From the NCBI GenBank assembly GCA_900769985.1, contig CAAGIS010000013.1, positions 1 through 16,247 on the forward strand: DNA of 16,247 nt, given 5' to 3'. The translations under genes were made by a program, and so were the position numbers. This DNA is from Spirochaetia bacterium (lineage in GTDB: Bacteria; Spirochaetota; Spirochaetia; Treponematales; Treponemataceae). The notes under the pieces were generated by a model that did no database searches, was not told the DNA's origin, and saw nothing but the letters and a program-made list of their open reading frames with translations. Below are positions 1-5,158 of the stretch, piece after piece (position 1 is the stretch's first letter; each line of letters opens with the position of its first letter).

Positions 1-439
1 AATTCATCATAAGGCCGTCAAGCATTTTTGCACCGGGCAGGCTTACAAATTTTATCATTGGAACCATTGCAATATATAGAAGAGGAAATGCAAAAATTGC
101 CGCCGCGATGAATTTTTTCTTCATAGTGTTGATTTCTTTTTCCCGGCGTTTTCTGTCTTCGTCCTCAGATCCTGCACCTTTGTTTTCAAGCGGCTGGTAT
201 CCTGCTTTTAATACGGCTTCCTTCATTGCAGAAGGGCGAACTTTCTGCGGATTGTACGTAACAAACGCTTTTTCGGCTGCAAAATTTACGTTTACGTCTG
301 CAACTCCTTCAAGCTCAGAAATTGCCTTTTCAACCCTTTTTGCACAGACAGCACAACTCATTCCGCCGATTGGAAGCTGAATTTGTTTGCATTCAGATGT
401 TTGTTCTGTTTTATTTATATTGATTGCATTGTCTTGCAT
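1..439 (-). CDS. copA: Copper-translocating P-type ATPase, N-terminal part (cut by window edge)
   Basis: This is the first 146 codons of a gene running off the left edge. Residues about 18-85 form a heavy-metal-associated (HMA) domain with the metal-binding loop GMSCAVC at 26-32, whose two cysteines are C29 and C32. A charged linker (EDEDRKRREKE) follows, and then a first hydrophobic segment starting near residue 112. This order is typical of P1B copper-exporting ATPases, which pump Cu(+) out across the inner membrane. The catalytic domains (DKTGT, CPC) lie outside the window, so the metal specificity is inferred from the HMA loop. The ATG at 439 is preceded by GGAGG with a six-base gap. The gene has its own promoter and is probably not co-transcribed with the CsgG-like genes, which end at a terminator. 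Confidence 0.85.
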   Translation of the reverse strand, partial: MQDNAININKTEQTSECKQIQLPIGGMSCAVCAKRVEKAISELEGVADVNVNFAAEKAFVTYNPQKVRPSAMKEAVLKAGYQPLENKGAGSEDEDRKRREKEINTMKKKFIAAAIFAFPLLYIAMVPMIKFVSLPGAKMLDGLMMN

Positions 440-524
440 ATTATGCCTCCGCTTTTATTTATTTTAAGATGTCAGTTTTCGTTATGTTAAAATAGTTAGT
501 ATTGGCTAATATCTTTTAAAAGTC

Positions 525-564
525 ATTATATTTAAATTATATAGTTTTGTTAATAGCTGTGTAA
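525..564 (-). promoter_or_regulatory. Promoter of the copper ATPase gene
   Basis: Read on the minus strand there are two overlapping sigma-70-type promoters. One is TTAACA (548-553), 17 bases, TATAAT (525-530). The other is TTACAC (559-564), 17 bases, TATAAT (536-541). The first matches consensus better and would start transcription near 518. A short inverted repeat (TTAG at 496-499, CTAA at 506-509) lies just downstream where a metal-responsive repressor could sit, but it matches no operator I know. Confidence 0.55.
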
Positions 565-746
565 CGTTTGATTTTGAACAATGCCTGCTTTTTTTGGAAA
601 ACTTTTTGCCCATTAGAGAAACAAACGAACCAAAACCCAGCATAAGCGGAACAGTTCCCTTAAAAATAAACGGTCTTTTCTAAAATCATTGTAAAAAGAT
701 ATTTCTTTATATAATATAAGTCAAATTCATTCCGTGCATTTTAAAA
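565..746. other. Gene-free stretch, nothing recognised
   Basis: This lies between the copper ATPase promoter and the CsgG operon terminator and holds no convincing gene. It contains an 11-bp perfect palindrome GGAACAGTTCC at 648-658. It also contains a weak minus-strand promoter-like pair: TTGACT with TATCTT 17 bases on, around 695-724. No function can be assigned. Confidence 0.4.
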
Positions 747-794
747 CAAAAAAAAATCTGCCCGCTCCATGATAAACGAAACGGACAGATTTTG
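747..794 (-). terminator. Rho-independent terminator of the CsgG-like operon
   Basis: On the minus strand the arms at 782-791 and 755-764 form a 10-bp stem. It is continuous as RNA through one U-G wobble, whereas the plus-strand RNA would have a C-A mismatch there. It is followed by a run of T residues (complement of the A-tract at 748-756). It lies about 25 bases past the stop codon of the second CsgG-like gene. Confidence 0.85.
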
Positions 795-815
795 AAAACT
801 CAGTTTATAAAAAAC

Positions 816-1706
816 TTATTTCATAATACCTGCAGTTTTAAATTTCTGAAGTTTTGCTTTCTGGTTTTCTACAACTTCTTTTTTACCTTTCTGAACCATT
901 TTTGCGCGAACGCCATAACCTTTTACGATTTCAGCTTTTTCATATTCGCCTTTTGGTTCTACTGCAGCTTTTACAAGATTTGTTTTTGAATTAACTTCAA
1001 ATACAATTACAAAAGCAACAGTTTCTTCTTCGTATCCAATTACATCACCTGTGTAAGGGTCTAAGAGTTCTTCACCGTTTTTGTAAATTTCAAGAACATC
1101 GCCTAATTCATAATCAGCATTTACAGTCTGAATTATATTTCCAGGATTTTTTACAGACAATACCATTGGTGGGTAAAGTTTTGTTACAACTTTTGCAATC
1201 AATTCAGTGGCAAGTTCGTTTGCAAGTTTATCAAAAGTTACATTCTGACCGTTTTCTTCTTTTGTCATAACTTCTGATAATACAATCTGACCTGTTTTTA
1301 CATCTGTAAATTTAATGCTTACTGCGAGTTTATTTTTTGTTACTGTAACAGTTGTCAATACAGCATCAACTGTCTGCTGAGTACGTTCACAAGTTACGAT
1401 TTGTCCAGTAAGCATAAAGTCAAGCCGAGAATTAGGATTTAGAGCTCCGTCTGTTTCAATATTTTCACGGCGGATTTTATCAAGTTCATCAGCACTGCGT
1501 TCCATTACTGCAAATCTTTTTGAATTTACAATTGCCGAAGAAAAAGCTGCACGTACTTGTGTTTCAATATTTTTGTAATTCTGAGGAACACGAGTACCAT
1601 CTTCAAAACCAATCTCTGTCAAACCAATAACAGGTTTTCTTTCCTGAGCAAAAGAACCTGCAACAACACTTAATGCAATTAATGCACTTAAAATAATTTT
1701 CTTCAT
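816..1706 (-). CDS. CsgG-like exported protein, second gene of pair
   Basis: This is a 296-residue secreted protein. Residues 1-20 form a signal peptide (MKK, hydrophobic core, SFA then QE) with a type I cleavage site. There is no lipobox cysteine, unlike E. coli CsgG, which is a lipoprotein. Residues about 24-180 resemble the CsgG/curli-assembly fold: a set opening with PVIGLTEIGF, then RFAVMERSADELDKI, then FMLTGQIVTCER. These match the CsgG pattern of a beta strand, an R-F-x-V-x-E-R helix start and a G-x-[IV] strand. The C-terminal 100 residues are an acidic then lysine-rich extension I do not recognise. The ATG at 1706 follows GGAG. It starts 24 bases after the stop of its paralogue and almost certainly shares its mRNA. 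Family membership is fairly secure. A role as pore, envelope sensor or assembly factor is inference. Confidence 0.8.
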   Translation of the reverse strand: MKKIILSALIALSVVAGSFAQERKPVIGLTEIGFEDGTRVPQNYKNIETQVRAAFSSAIVNSKRFAVMERSADELDKIRRENIETDGALNPNSRLDFMLTGQIVTCERTQQTVDAVLTTVTVTKNKLAVSIKFTDVKTGQIVLSEVMTKEENGQNVTFDKLANELATELIAKVVTKLYPPMVLSVKNPGNIIQTVNADYELGDVLEIYKNGEELLDPYTGDVIGYEEETVAFVIVFEVNSKTNLVKAAVEPKGEYEKAEIVKGYGVRAKMVQKGKKEVVENQKAKLQKFKTAGIMK

Positions 1707-1730
1707 TTTCTACTCCTTTGTGAGAAAAAA

Positions 1731-2699
1731 TTAATAACCAAATCTTCGTGTCAAGGAATCATTTTCCTTTACTTTTTCTTTTTCCAAAAGTTTCTTTTCT
1801 TCGTCAGGCGGAACTTTGATTACAGAACATCCTTCCAAAATTTCGTCAGCAGAGCCTTCGACAATTTTTGCAACTGCGTAAGTCGGAGTTACAGATGTAA
1901 TTTTGATTTTTCCTACTTCGTCAAAACTTGCTTCCCAGCTGTCACCGCCGTCATCACTCGGATAAACTCTGTAATATTGGTCTTTTTCAATAAATCCGTT
2001 TCCGTAATTCAATTTTACAATTTTCTTTGAAGGCTGAACTGCTTCAACTTTTAACGGAACGATAGAATTTGCTACTAAGAACGCTGCCTGTAAGCTTGCC
2101 TTTCTCATTGCATTCGGAATAAAATTTTCACTTGAAGTTTCTGTATTATATCCACCGCCAGAAATCTGCGTCATTGATTCTTCGTTCACTTCAATAAAAT
2201 CAGAAAGTGCAATGTTTCCTGTAGTTGTATTTACGACTTTAAAATCTATTCCAAGTTCAAGAACTGTTTTTGTCTGTTTGTATTGTCCAACTTGAATCGG
2301 AGTTTCTGTAAATCCACATTTTGTAACAGTTCCCATCATCAAAAACTGTACACCTCTTACGTGTCCTGAAACTGCTCCCAAATCTTCTGCAACGATTCCT
2401 GCCGAAGTCAGCCCCTGCTCTGCAAGAATTTTATCCAAATCCTGGCGTTCAATTACTTCAAAGCGACGTGTCTTTACAAGTGATGTCGTAACCATAGTCG
2501 TAAAGGCTTCTACATCAAATTGAACTGCTCTGTAACCATAACCAGTTTTTGAAACTGCACTTGATTTGTTGTCAAACTTGGCAAAACCAATCTTGATTCT
2601 GTCTTCAAATGCACCTTTGTCTTTTTCGTCTTCCTGAGAAAAAGCATTAAAACTGCTGATAACAAAAAAAATTGTCAATAAACTGAAAATTTTTTTCAT
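1731..2699 (-). CDS. CsgG-like exported protein, first gene of pair
   Basis: This is a 322-residue protein. The reading frame is open 65 codons further upstream, but the ATG at 2699 is the start: it follows GGAGG (2704-2709 region), begins a clear signal peptide (residues 1-21, ending NAFS before QE), and lies 30 bases after a TATAAT box. There is no lipobox cysteine. The CsgG-family core covers residues 35-225, with KIGFAKFDNK, then RFEVIERQDLDKILAEQGL at 79-97 (a hallmark of the family), then FLMMGTVTKC. A glycine-rich stretch QISGGGYNTE follows, and the C-terminal part contains a beta-rich segment. In other bacteria CsgG forms an outer-membrane secretion channel for curli. No curli subunit gene (csgA or csgB) is visible here, so the cargo is unknown. 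It pairs with the downstream paralogue. Confidence 0.85.
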   Translation of the reverse strand: MKKIFSLLTIFFVISSFNAFSQEDEKDKGAFEDRIKIGFAKFDNKSSAVSKTGYGYRAVQFDVEAFTTMVTTSLVKTRRFEVIERQDLDKILAEQGLTSAGIVAEDLGAVSGHVRGVQFLMMGTVTKCGFTETPIQVGQYKQTKTVLELGIDFKVVNTTTGNIALSDFIEVNEESMTQISGGGYNTETSSENFIPNAMRKASLQAAFLVANSIVPLKVEAVQPSKKIVKLNYGNGFIEKDQYYRVYPSDDGGDSWEASFDEVGKIKITSVTPTYAVAKIVEGSADEILEGCSVIKVPPDEEKKLLEKEKVKENDSLTRRFGY

Positions 2700-2729
2700 T
2701 GCCACCTCCAGAAAAAAAATTTGTCTTTT

Positions 2730-2756
2730 ATTATACCCCCCCCCGTAAAAAGTCAA
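2730..2756 (-). promoter_or_regulatory. CsgG operon promoter with a poly-G tract in the spacer
   Basis: Minus-strand boxes are TTGACT (2751-2756) and a perfect TATAAT (2730-2735). The 15-base spacer contains nine consecutive G residues (2736-2744) directly next to the -10 box. A 15-base spacer is shorter than the 17-base optimum, and gain or loss of G residues would change it directly. The predicted start is near 2723, giving a 5' leader of about 24 bases that contains the ribosome site. Confidence 0.7.
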
Positions 2757-2908
2757 GAGAAAATTAAGAGAAAACAAAAAAATTATAATCCTGCACAAAA
2801 ACTGATTAAAAACGGCATGGGCTCCCTTACCTTTTCGGCAGGCGTAAGTGTGAAAGATAAACTGCCTTTCAAAAACAGGTTCGAGGACATTCATTATTGC
2901 GTGGTGGA

Positions 2909-3094
2909 TTACCCAGTCGGAGAAAGGATTTTCTGGAATTCAGAATGGATTACCGGAGCAAATTCTTTTAACAGAATGTTTGAAGAATGAGGGAGATTTT
3001 TGATTTCTTCTTTTGTGATTGCAGGGTTCTGTACGATTGCCGCAAGATGCTCGTCTGTTGCAAGACCTGCACGCCAGTCAATTTTCTGACGCAC
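2909..3094 (-). pseudogene. Possible gene remnant, 61 codons, unrecognised
   Basis: The frame opens with GTG at 3094, directly after an in-frame TAA, and has no ribosome site. The encoded text looks like real protein, with amphipathic pattern and codon use like the neighbours (DWRAGLATDEHLAAIVQNP, then AITKEEIKNLP). It ends abruptly at a stop by 2909. I do not recognise the family. The most likely reading is the surviving internal or terminal part of a decayed gene. The toxin transcription unit begins right at its upstream edge. Confidence 0.3.
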
Positions 3095-3095
3095 T

Positions 3096-3197
3096 TATAA
3101 AAAAAGACTGATGTGACTCTTGGAAGTGCCTGAACAGGCGGTTATCTCCCGAACTCTACCGACTTTTGCTGGAATTTGTTTTTGGGAGGCTTTGCGT
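3096..3197 (+). promoter_or_regulatory. Leader of the toxin mRNA with ribosome-site masking
   Basis: TATAAA at 3096-3101 is a possible -10 box, but no good -35 box is seen. Transcription from about 3108 would give a leader near 90 bases long. This leader contains a small hairpin (GCCT at 3128-3131, AGGC at 3136-3139). It also has CTCCC at 3146-3150, which is complementary to GGGAG at 3184-3188 within the ribosome site. Long structured leaders that delay translation are typical of type I toxin mRNAs. Confidence 0.45.
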
Positions 3198-3287
3198 ATG
3201 ACTTTATACGAAATTCTTTCGTTGGCTATTAATTTAGCTATTCTCATTCTGACAACCCTTTCTTACCTAAAAAATAGAAAGAGTTAA
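3198..3287 (+). CDS. Small holin-like type I toxin peptide, 29 residues
   Basis: This short gene encodes MTLYEILSLAINLAILIL followed by TTLSYLKNRKS. It has one transmembrane helix (residues 4-23) and a basic C-terminal tail (KNRK). The opening M-T-x-Y-E-x-L-x-L pattern, length and topology match the putative holin-like toxin family (TxpA-type) of type I toxin-antitoxin loci, which depolarise or damage the inner membrane. A strong ribosome site GGGAGG (3184-3189) sits eight bases before the ATG. Upstream, CTCCC at 3146-3150 can pair with it and hide it in the full-length mRNA, a common trait of type I toxins. An antisense promoter lies downstream. Recognition is from pattern memory on a 29-residue peptide, so homology is likely rather than proven. 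Confidence 0.7.
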   Translation: MTLYEILSLAINLAILILTTLSYLKNRKS

Positions 3288-3375
3288 AAAGTAAAGCCGC
3301 CCTTTAAGTTTTCGAAGCTAGGACGGCTTTATAACCAAATAGTGGAGACGACCGACGGAGTCGGGCACTCCCTTT
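3285..3375 (-). ncRNA. Predicted antisense RNA antitoxin
   Basis: A strong minus-strand promoter (3382-3410) would start an RNA near 3375 that runs back toward the toxin gene. It would end after the stem formed by 3321-3330 and 3293-3302. That stem is unbroken only in the minus-strand RNA, where a G-U wobble replaces the C-A mismatch of the plus strand, and it is followed by a T-rich stretch. The RNA of roughly 85-90 bases is fully complementary to the 3' untranslated part of the toxin mRNA. No reading frame of interest is present. This convergent, 3'-overlapping layout is that of TxpA/RatA-type type I systems. Confidence 0.55.
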
Positions 3376-3381
3376 CTTTTT
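3344..3381 (+). terminator. Probable terminator of the toxin mRNA
   Basis: CCGAC (3352-3356) pairs with GTCGG (3360-3364), inside an outer GGAG (3344-3347) and CTCC (3368-3371) pairing. A T-rich run follows at 3373-3381. The antisense RNA would start within it, so both RNAs would carry the complementary hairpin at an exposed end. Confidence 0.45.
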
Positions 3382-3410
3382 AATATACCACCAATCAGTT
3401 TTTTCGTCAA
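3382..3410 (-). promoter_or_regulatory. Promoter of the antisense RNA
   Basis: On the minus strand, TTGACG (3405-3410) is followed by exactly 17 bases and TATATT (3382-3387). Each box matches consensus in five of six positions. No minus-strand protein gene follows that could use it, which points to a non-coding transcript. Confidence 0.65.
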
Positions 3411-3431
3411 ATCTGTAAAAATCAATATAGA

Positions 3432-3497
3432 ACAAAATAAAAAGCCGGCCTTGAGCGTTCGCAAGGTGTACCTGTGTGCTACCGGCACAAGGCTGGC
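3432..3497 (-). terminator. Terminator downstream of the FGE-fold lipoprotein gene
   Basis: Arms at 3488-3497 and 3444-3453 form a 10-bp GC-rich stem with one mismatch. On the minus strand it is followed by TTTTTATTTTG (3433-3443). The long loop has a third copy of CAAGG (3461-3465) that permits an alternative shorter hairpin. It lies about 85 bases past the lipoprotein stop codon. Confidence 0.65.
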
Positions 3498-3528
3498 AAA
3501 AACATTTGCATTGCACGGAAAAACCGCA

Positions 3529-3547
3529 CTTCCGCCAAAGGCGGAAG
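3529..3547. repeat. Perfect 8-bp inverted repeat downstream of the lipoprotein gene
   Basis: CTTCCGCC and GGCGGAAG are separated by three bases. T-rich sequence follows on either strand (ATTTTAATAATTT on plus, a TTTTT run four bases later on minus), so it could help end transcription or stabilise the lipoprotein mRNA 3' end. Confidence 0.6.
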
Positions 3548-3568
3548 ATTTTAATAATTTCCTTGCAG

Positions 3569-3590
3569 AGCCAGCTAACGCTAGTTGGCT
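3569..3590. repeat. Hairpin or cruciform overlapping the lipoprotein stop codon
   Basis: Arms AGCCAGCTA and TAGTTGGCT pair over nine positions with one G-T, around the four-base loop ACGC. The stop codon (3581-3583) lies within it. Stems of this size with a four-base loop, just past a variable region, are a known element of diversity-generating retroelement targets. The sequence alone cannot show that role here. Confidence 0.5.
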
Positions 3591-4621
3591 GAACGCACAA
3601 CACGGAAACCAAGGTAGGAGGCGCGTAAGTTCGGAAAGTTGAATCTCCTGATGCAGACAGGCGCGTAAGCGGCGCTGTCGTACCAGGAGCCACCACGAAA
3701 GATGCGGTCAGAACCCGACGACGAGCCGCGCGGGTCGGTTTCGCTTCCTGTTCCAATAGTATCGTACCAGTCATAACACCATTCCCATACGTTTCCGCTC
3801 ATGTCGTATATACCAAGGGCGTTAGGTGCCTTCTGCCCTACCTGGTGTGTACCTTTTCCACTTGCATTATCTGCTACCTCGCTTGAGCCTGTCATTCCTG
3901 TGTCGTTGTTGAAACAGTACCAGCCTACGGCATCAAGACCTGTATTCTGCAGAGCATCGTATTGTGTTCCGCTTGCAGTATCGGCTCCGCTGAAAGTGTA
4001 GTCCCAGGCTACTGCATTTGGGTCTCCTCCGCGGGCTGCGTATTCCCATTCTGCTTCCGTAGGAAGTCGGTAGCCGTTTTTTTTGTGGTCTGGCGTTACA
4101 ATTGCTTCGGTTATGTGTTCGTTTTCTACTTTTGTAACGGTAATTTCATAAACAGGGGTCAGATCTTCTTTTTCGCTCCGGGCGTTACAGTAATATACGG
4201 CATCGTACCAGGTTACGCATTCTACAGGTCTCTTTCCCTGTTCAGTTCCGAAGTTTACTCCTAAAATTGATTTATTGGCTTCCGTACAGTATGAAGGATT
4301 TTCGTTCAGAGTATATTCTGTTTCGCCTACTTTTACTTTCTGTCCTGTCATCACTGCACTGTATTCGTCCTGGGTTACTTCACAGTTTGACATATAGAAG
4401 TCGCTTAAGGTTACGGTGCGTCCACTTATAAACACGCCAGAAGAGTTATTGGTATTTGACTTTCCTGTAACTGTTCCGCCTTTGACAAAAACCATTTTTG
4501 AAGAAGCCCCACTTCCAGACGAATCGCTTCCGCCAGAAGAAGGCTGCTGGCATCCTGCAAGTACAAGAGCAAGTGCCACACTCATTGCCGCAAGTACGGC
4601 ATACAATCTGTGTTTTTTCAT
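3581..4621 (-). CDS. SUMF1/FGE-fold (C-type-lectin-like) surface lipoprotein, TvpA-like
   Basis: This is a 346-residue lipoprotein. Its signal peptide has the lipobox LAGC with C24 as the lipid-modified residue, followed by a Ser/Gly-rich tether (25-41). Residues 43-345 form a formylglycine-generating-enzyme/SUMF1 domain, with YRLPTEAEWEYAARGG at 184-199, GNVWEWCYDWY at 276-286, RGGSW at 309-313 and the C-terminal LGFRVVRS. Catalytic FGEs carry a cysteine pair just after RGGS[WF]. Here those positions are Asp and Ala, so oxygen-dependent FGE activity is not expected. A binding or display role, as in Treponema TvpA, is more likely. Residues 314-336 are rich in NNC codons (Y, D, S, A, V, I, F, N), as in variable regions of diversity-generating retroelements. 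The ATG at 4621 follows GGAGG (4627-4631). No reverse transcriptase is in the window. Confidence 0.85.
   Translation of the reverse strand: MKKHRLYAVLAAMSVALALVLAGCQQPSSGGSDSSGSGASSKMVFVKGGTVTGKSNTNNSSGVFISGRTVTLSDFYMSNCEVTQDEYSAVMTGQKVKVGETEYTLNENPSYCTEANKSILGVNFGTEQGKRPVECVTWYDAVYYCNARSEKEDLTPVYEITVTKVENEHITEAIVTPDHKKNGYRLPTEAEWEYAARGGDPNAVAWDYTFSGADTASGTQYDALQNTGLDAVGWYCFNNDTGMTGSSEVADNASGKGTHQVGQKAPNALGIYDMSGNVWEWCYDWYDTIGTGSETDPRGSSSGSDRIFRGGSWYDSAAYAPVCIRRFNFPNLRASYLGFRVVRSAN
3614..3682 (-). other. Candidate variable region of the lipoprotein
   Basis: Codons for residues 314-336 lie between the constant RGGSW and LGFRVVRS blocks. In residues 313-336, 15 of 24 codons end in C. Many (TAC, GAC, AGC, GCC, GTC, ATC, TTC, AAC, TCC) could arise from AAC by changing only adenines. 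Contrary points: TTA, GCG, AGG and AGA cannot arise that way. The 11-mer CTTACGCGCCT also occurs twice here in different frames, which suggests some other divergence or recombination. Confidence 0.4.
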
Positions 4622-4632
4622 AAAAACCTCCT

Positions 4633-4677
4633 ATAAAAAGTCAAGAAGATTGTTTCAACAATCGATTGACTTTTTAT
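4633..4677. repeat. Long hairpin next to the lipoprotein ribosome site
   Basis: The outer stem is 12 bp (4633-4644 with 4666-4677) and contains TTGACTTTTT. The inner stem is GATTGTT/AACAATC (4648-4663). On the minus strand it ends one base before the lipoprotein ribosome-site region, so it may be a leader attenuator or terminator. It could also stop transcription arriving from either side. Confidence 0.6.
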
Positions 4678-4716
4678 GCCGTTTCGCAATGAAATGAGAA
4701 GCGGCAGTTGATAAGG

Positions 4717-4735
4717 AAGTTCGCAACGCGAACTT
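4717..4735. repeat. Perfect 8-bp hairpin
   Basis: AAGTTCGC and GCGAACTT are separated by the three bases AAC. It is one of five closely spaced hairpins in the gene-free interval. No T-tract follows on either strand, so it is unlikely to be a terminator on its own. Confidence 0.55.
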
Positions 4736-4747
4736 GTGAATACGTCG

Positions 4748-4783
4748 AGTCAAGGCACGCTGTCGCTTAAAGCCTTGACTTTT
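4748..4783 (+). terminator. Terminator-like hairpin, plus strand
   Basis: AGTCAAGGC and GCCTTGACT (perfect 9-bp stem, 15-base loop) are followed by TTTT and soon another TTTTT on the plus strand. The minus strand has no T-tract. No plus-strand gene is visible just upstream. Confidence 0.5.
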
Positions 4784-4790
4784 CCGTTTT

Positions 4791-4811
4791 TAAGGTTTGT
4801 ATTAAACCTTA
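4791..4811. repeat. Perfect 8-bp hairpin
   Basis: TAAGGTTT and AAACCTTA are separated by GTATT. It is adjacent to the next hairpin, with no gap of functional size between them. Confidence 0.5.
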
Positions 4812-4849
4812 AATAAAAACTTTGACGCTATTTAGGCAAAGTTTTTATT
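4812..4849. terminator. Bidirectional terminator-like hairpin
   Basis: A perfect 13-bp stem, AATAAAAACTTTG with CAAAGTTTTTATT, encloses a 12-base loop. The A and T runs inside the arms allow it to act on transcripts from either strand. Confidence 0.5.
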
Positions 4850-4880
4850 CACACCTCTTTTTTTCCAAGAAAATTTATTT

Positions 4881-4937
4881 AAACAAAAAAAAGCACAGTC
4901 CTCTGTATAAAGCAGAGTTCTGTGCTTTTTTTTGTTT
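4881..4937. terminator. Very long bidirectional terminator-like hairpin
   Basis: The outer arms are perfectly complementary over 18 bp (4881-4898 with 4920-4937). They include GCACAG/CTGTGC flanked by A8 and T8 runs. After a two-base internal loop, an inner 5-bp stem CTCTG/CAGAG closes a seven-base loop. Either strand gives a GC-containing stem followed by eight T residues. Confidence 0.7.
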
Positions 4938-5158
4938 TTCACCTGTTGTATTTATGTTTTCGCTATATACTACGCCTATAGACTGAGAACTGAGAAACGC
5001 TACTCATTTTTGAATTCCGTGTCAATAACATATTTGGCATTTTATCATTGTTATGGGAGAAAAGCAATTTTTTTTGGGGATGATTCACTGCGTTCAGCAT
5101 GACAGAGTTTAAAAGTCAGCATAACAAAATGTATTTTACTTCTTCGTTCGGAACGTCG
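4938..5158. other. Gene-free stretch with one dispersed repeat
   Basis: No gene or promoter is convincing here. The only recognisable element is the REP-like repeat at 5077-5106. The remainder is low-complexity AT-rich sequence with a weak ATAACA/TGTTAT inverted pair near 5026-5054. Confidence 0.4.
5077..5106 (-). repeat. Dispersed intergenic REP-like repeat
   Basis: Read on the minus strand this is close to the widespread intergenic element of the form GTCATGCTGAACGCAGTGAA. When translated by chance it gives the familiar peptide CHAERSE. Such elements occur in many copies between genes in spirochaetes, Bacteroidota and others. Only one copy is in the window, so the call rests on recalled pattern. 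Confidence 0.5.

Noticed and set aside
506..643. 45-codon minus-strand frame upstream of the copper ATPase gene
   Set aside because: It has no ribosome site and it covers the two overlapping promoters at 525-564, so coding is unlikely.
2700..2894. 65-codon upstream extension of the first CsgG-like protein
   Set aside because: It runs through the promoter and poly-G tract, while the internal ATG at 2699 has a ribosome site and begins a signal peptide.
2721..2990. 89-codon plus-strand frame
   Set aside because: No ribosome site; it crosses the CsgG promoter and the poly-G tract and lies opposite the minus-strand remnant.
3444..3590. Integron attC-like site made of the hairpins after the lipoprotein gene
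   Set aside because: Treponema denticola has an integron, so this was considered, but the required RYYYAAC and GTTRRRY core sites are not present at the expected places.
3304..3774. 156-codon minus-strand frame
   Set aside because: It overlaps the lipoprotein gene in another frame and continues over the antisense promoter and terminators; composition is that of a shadow frame.
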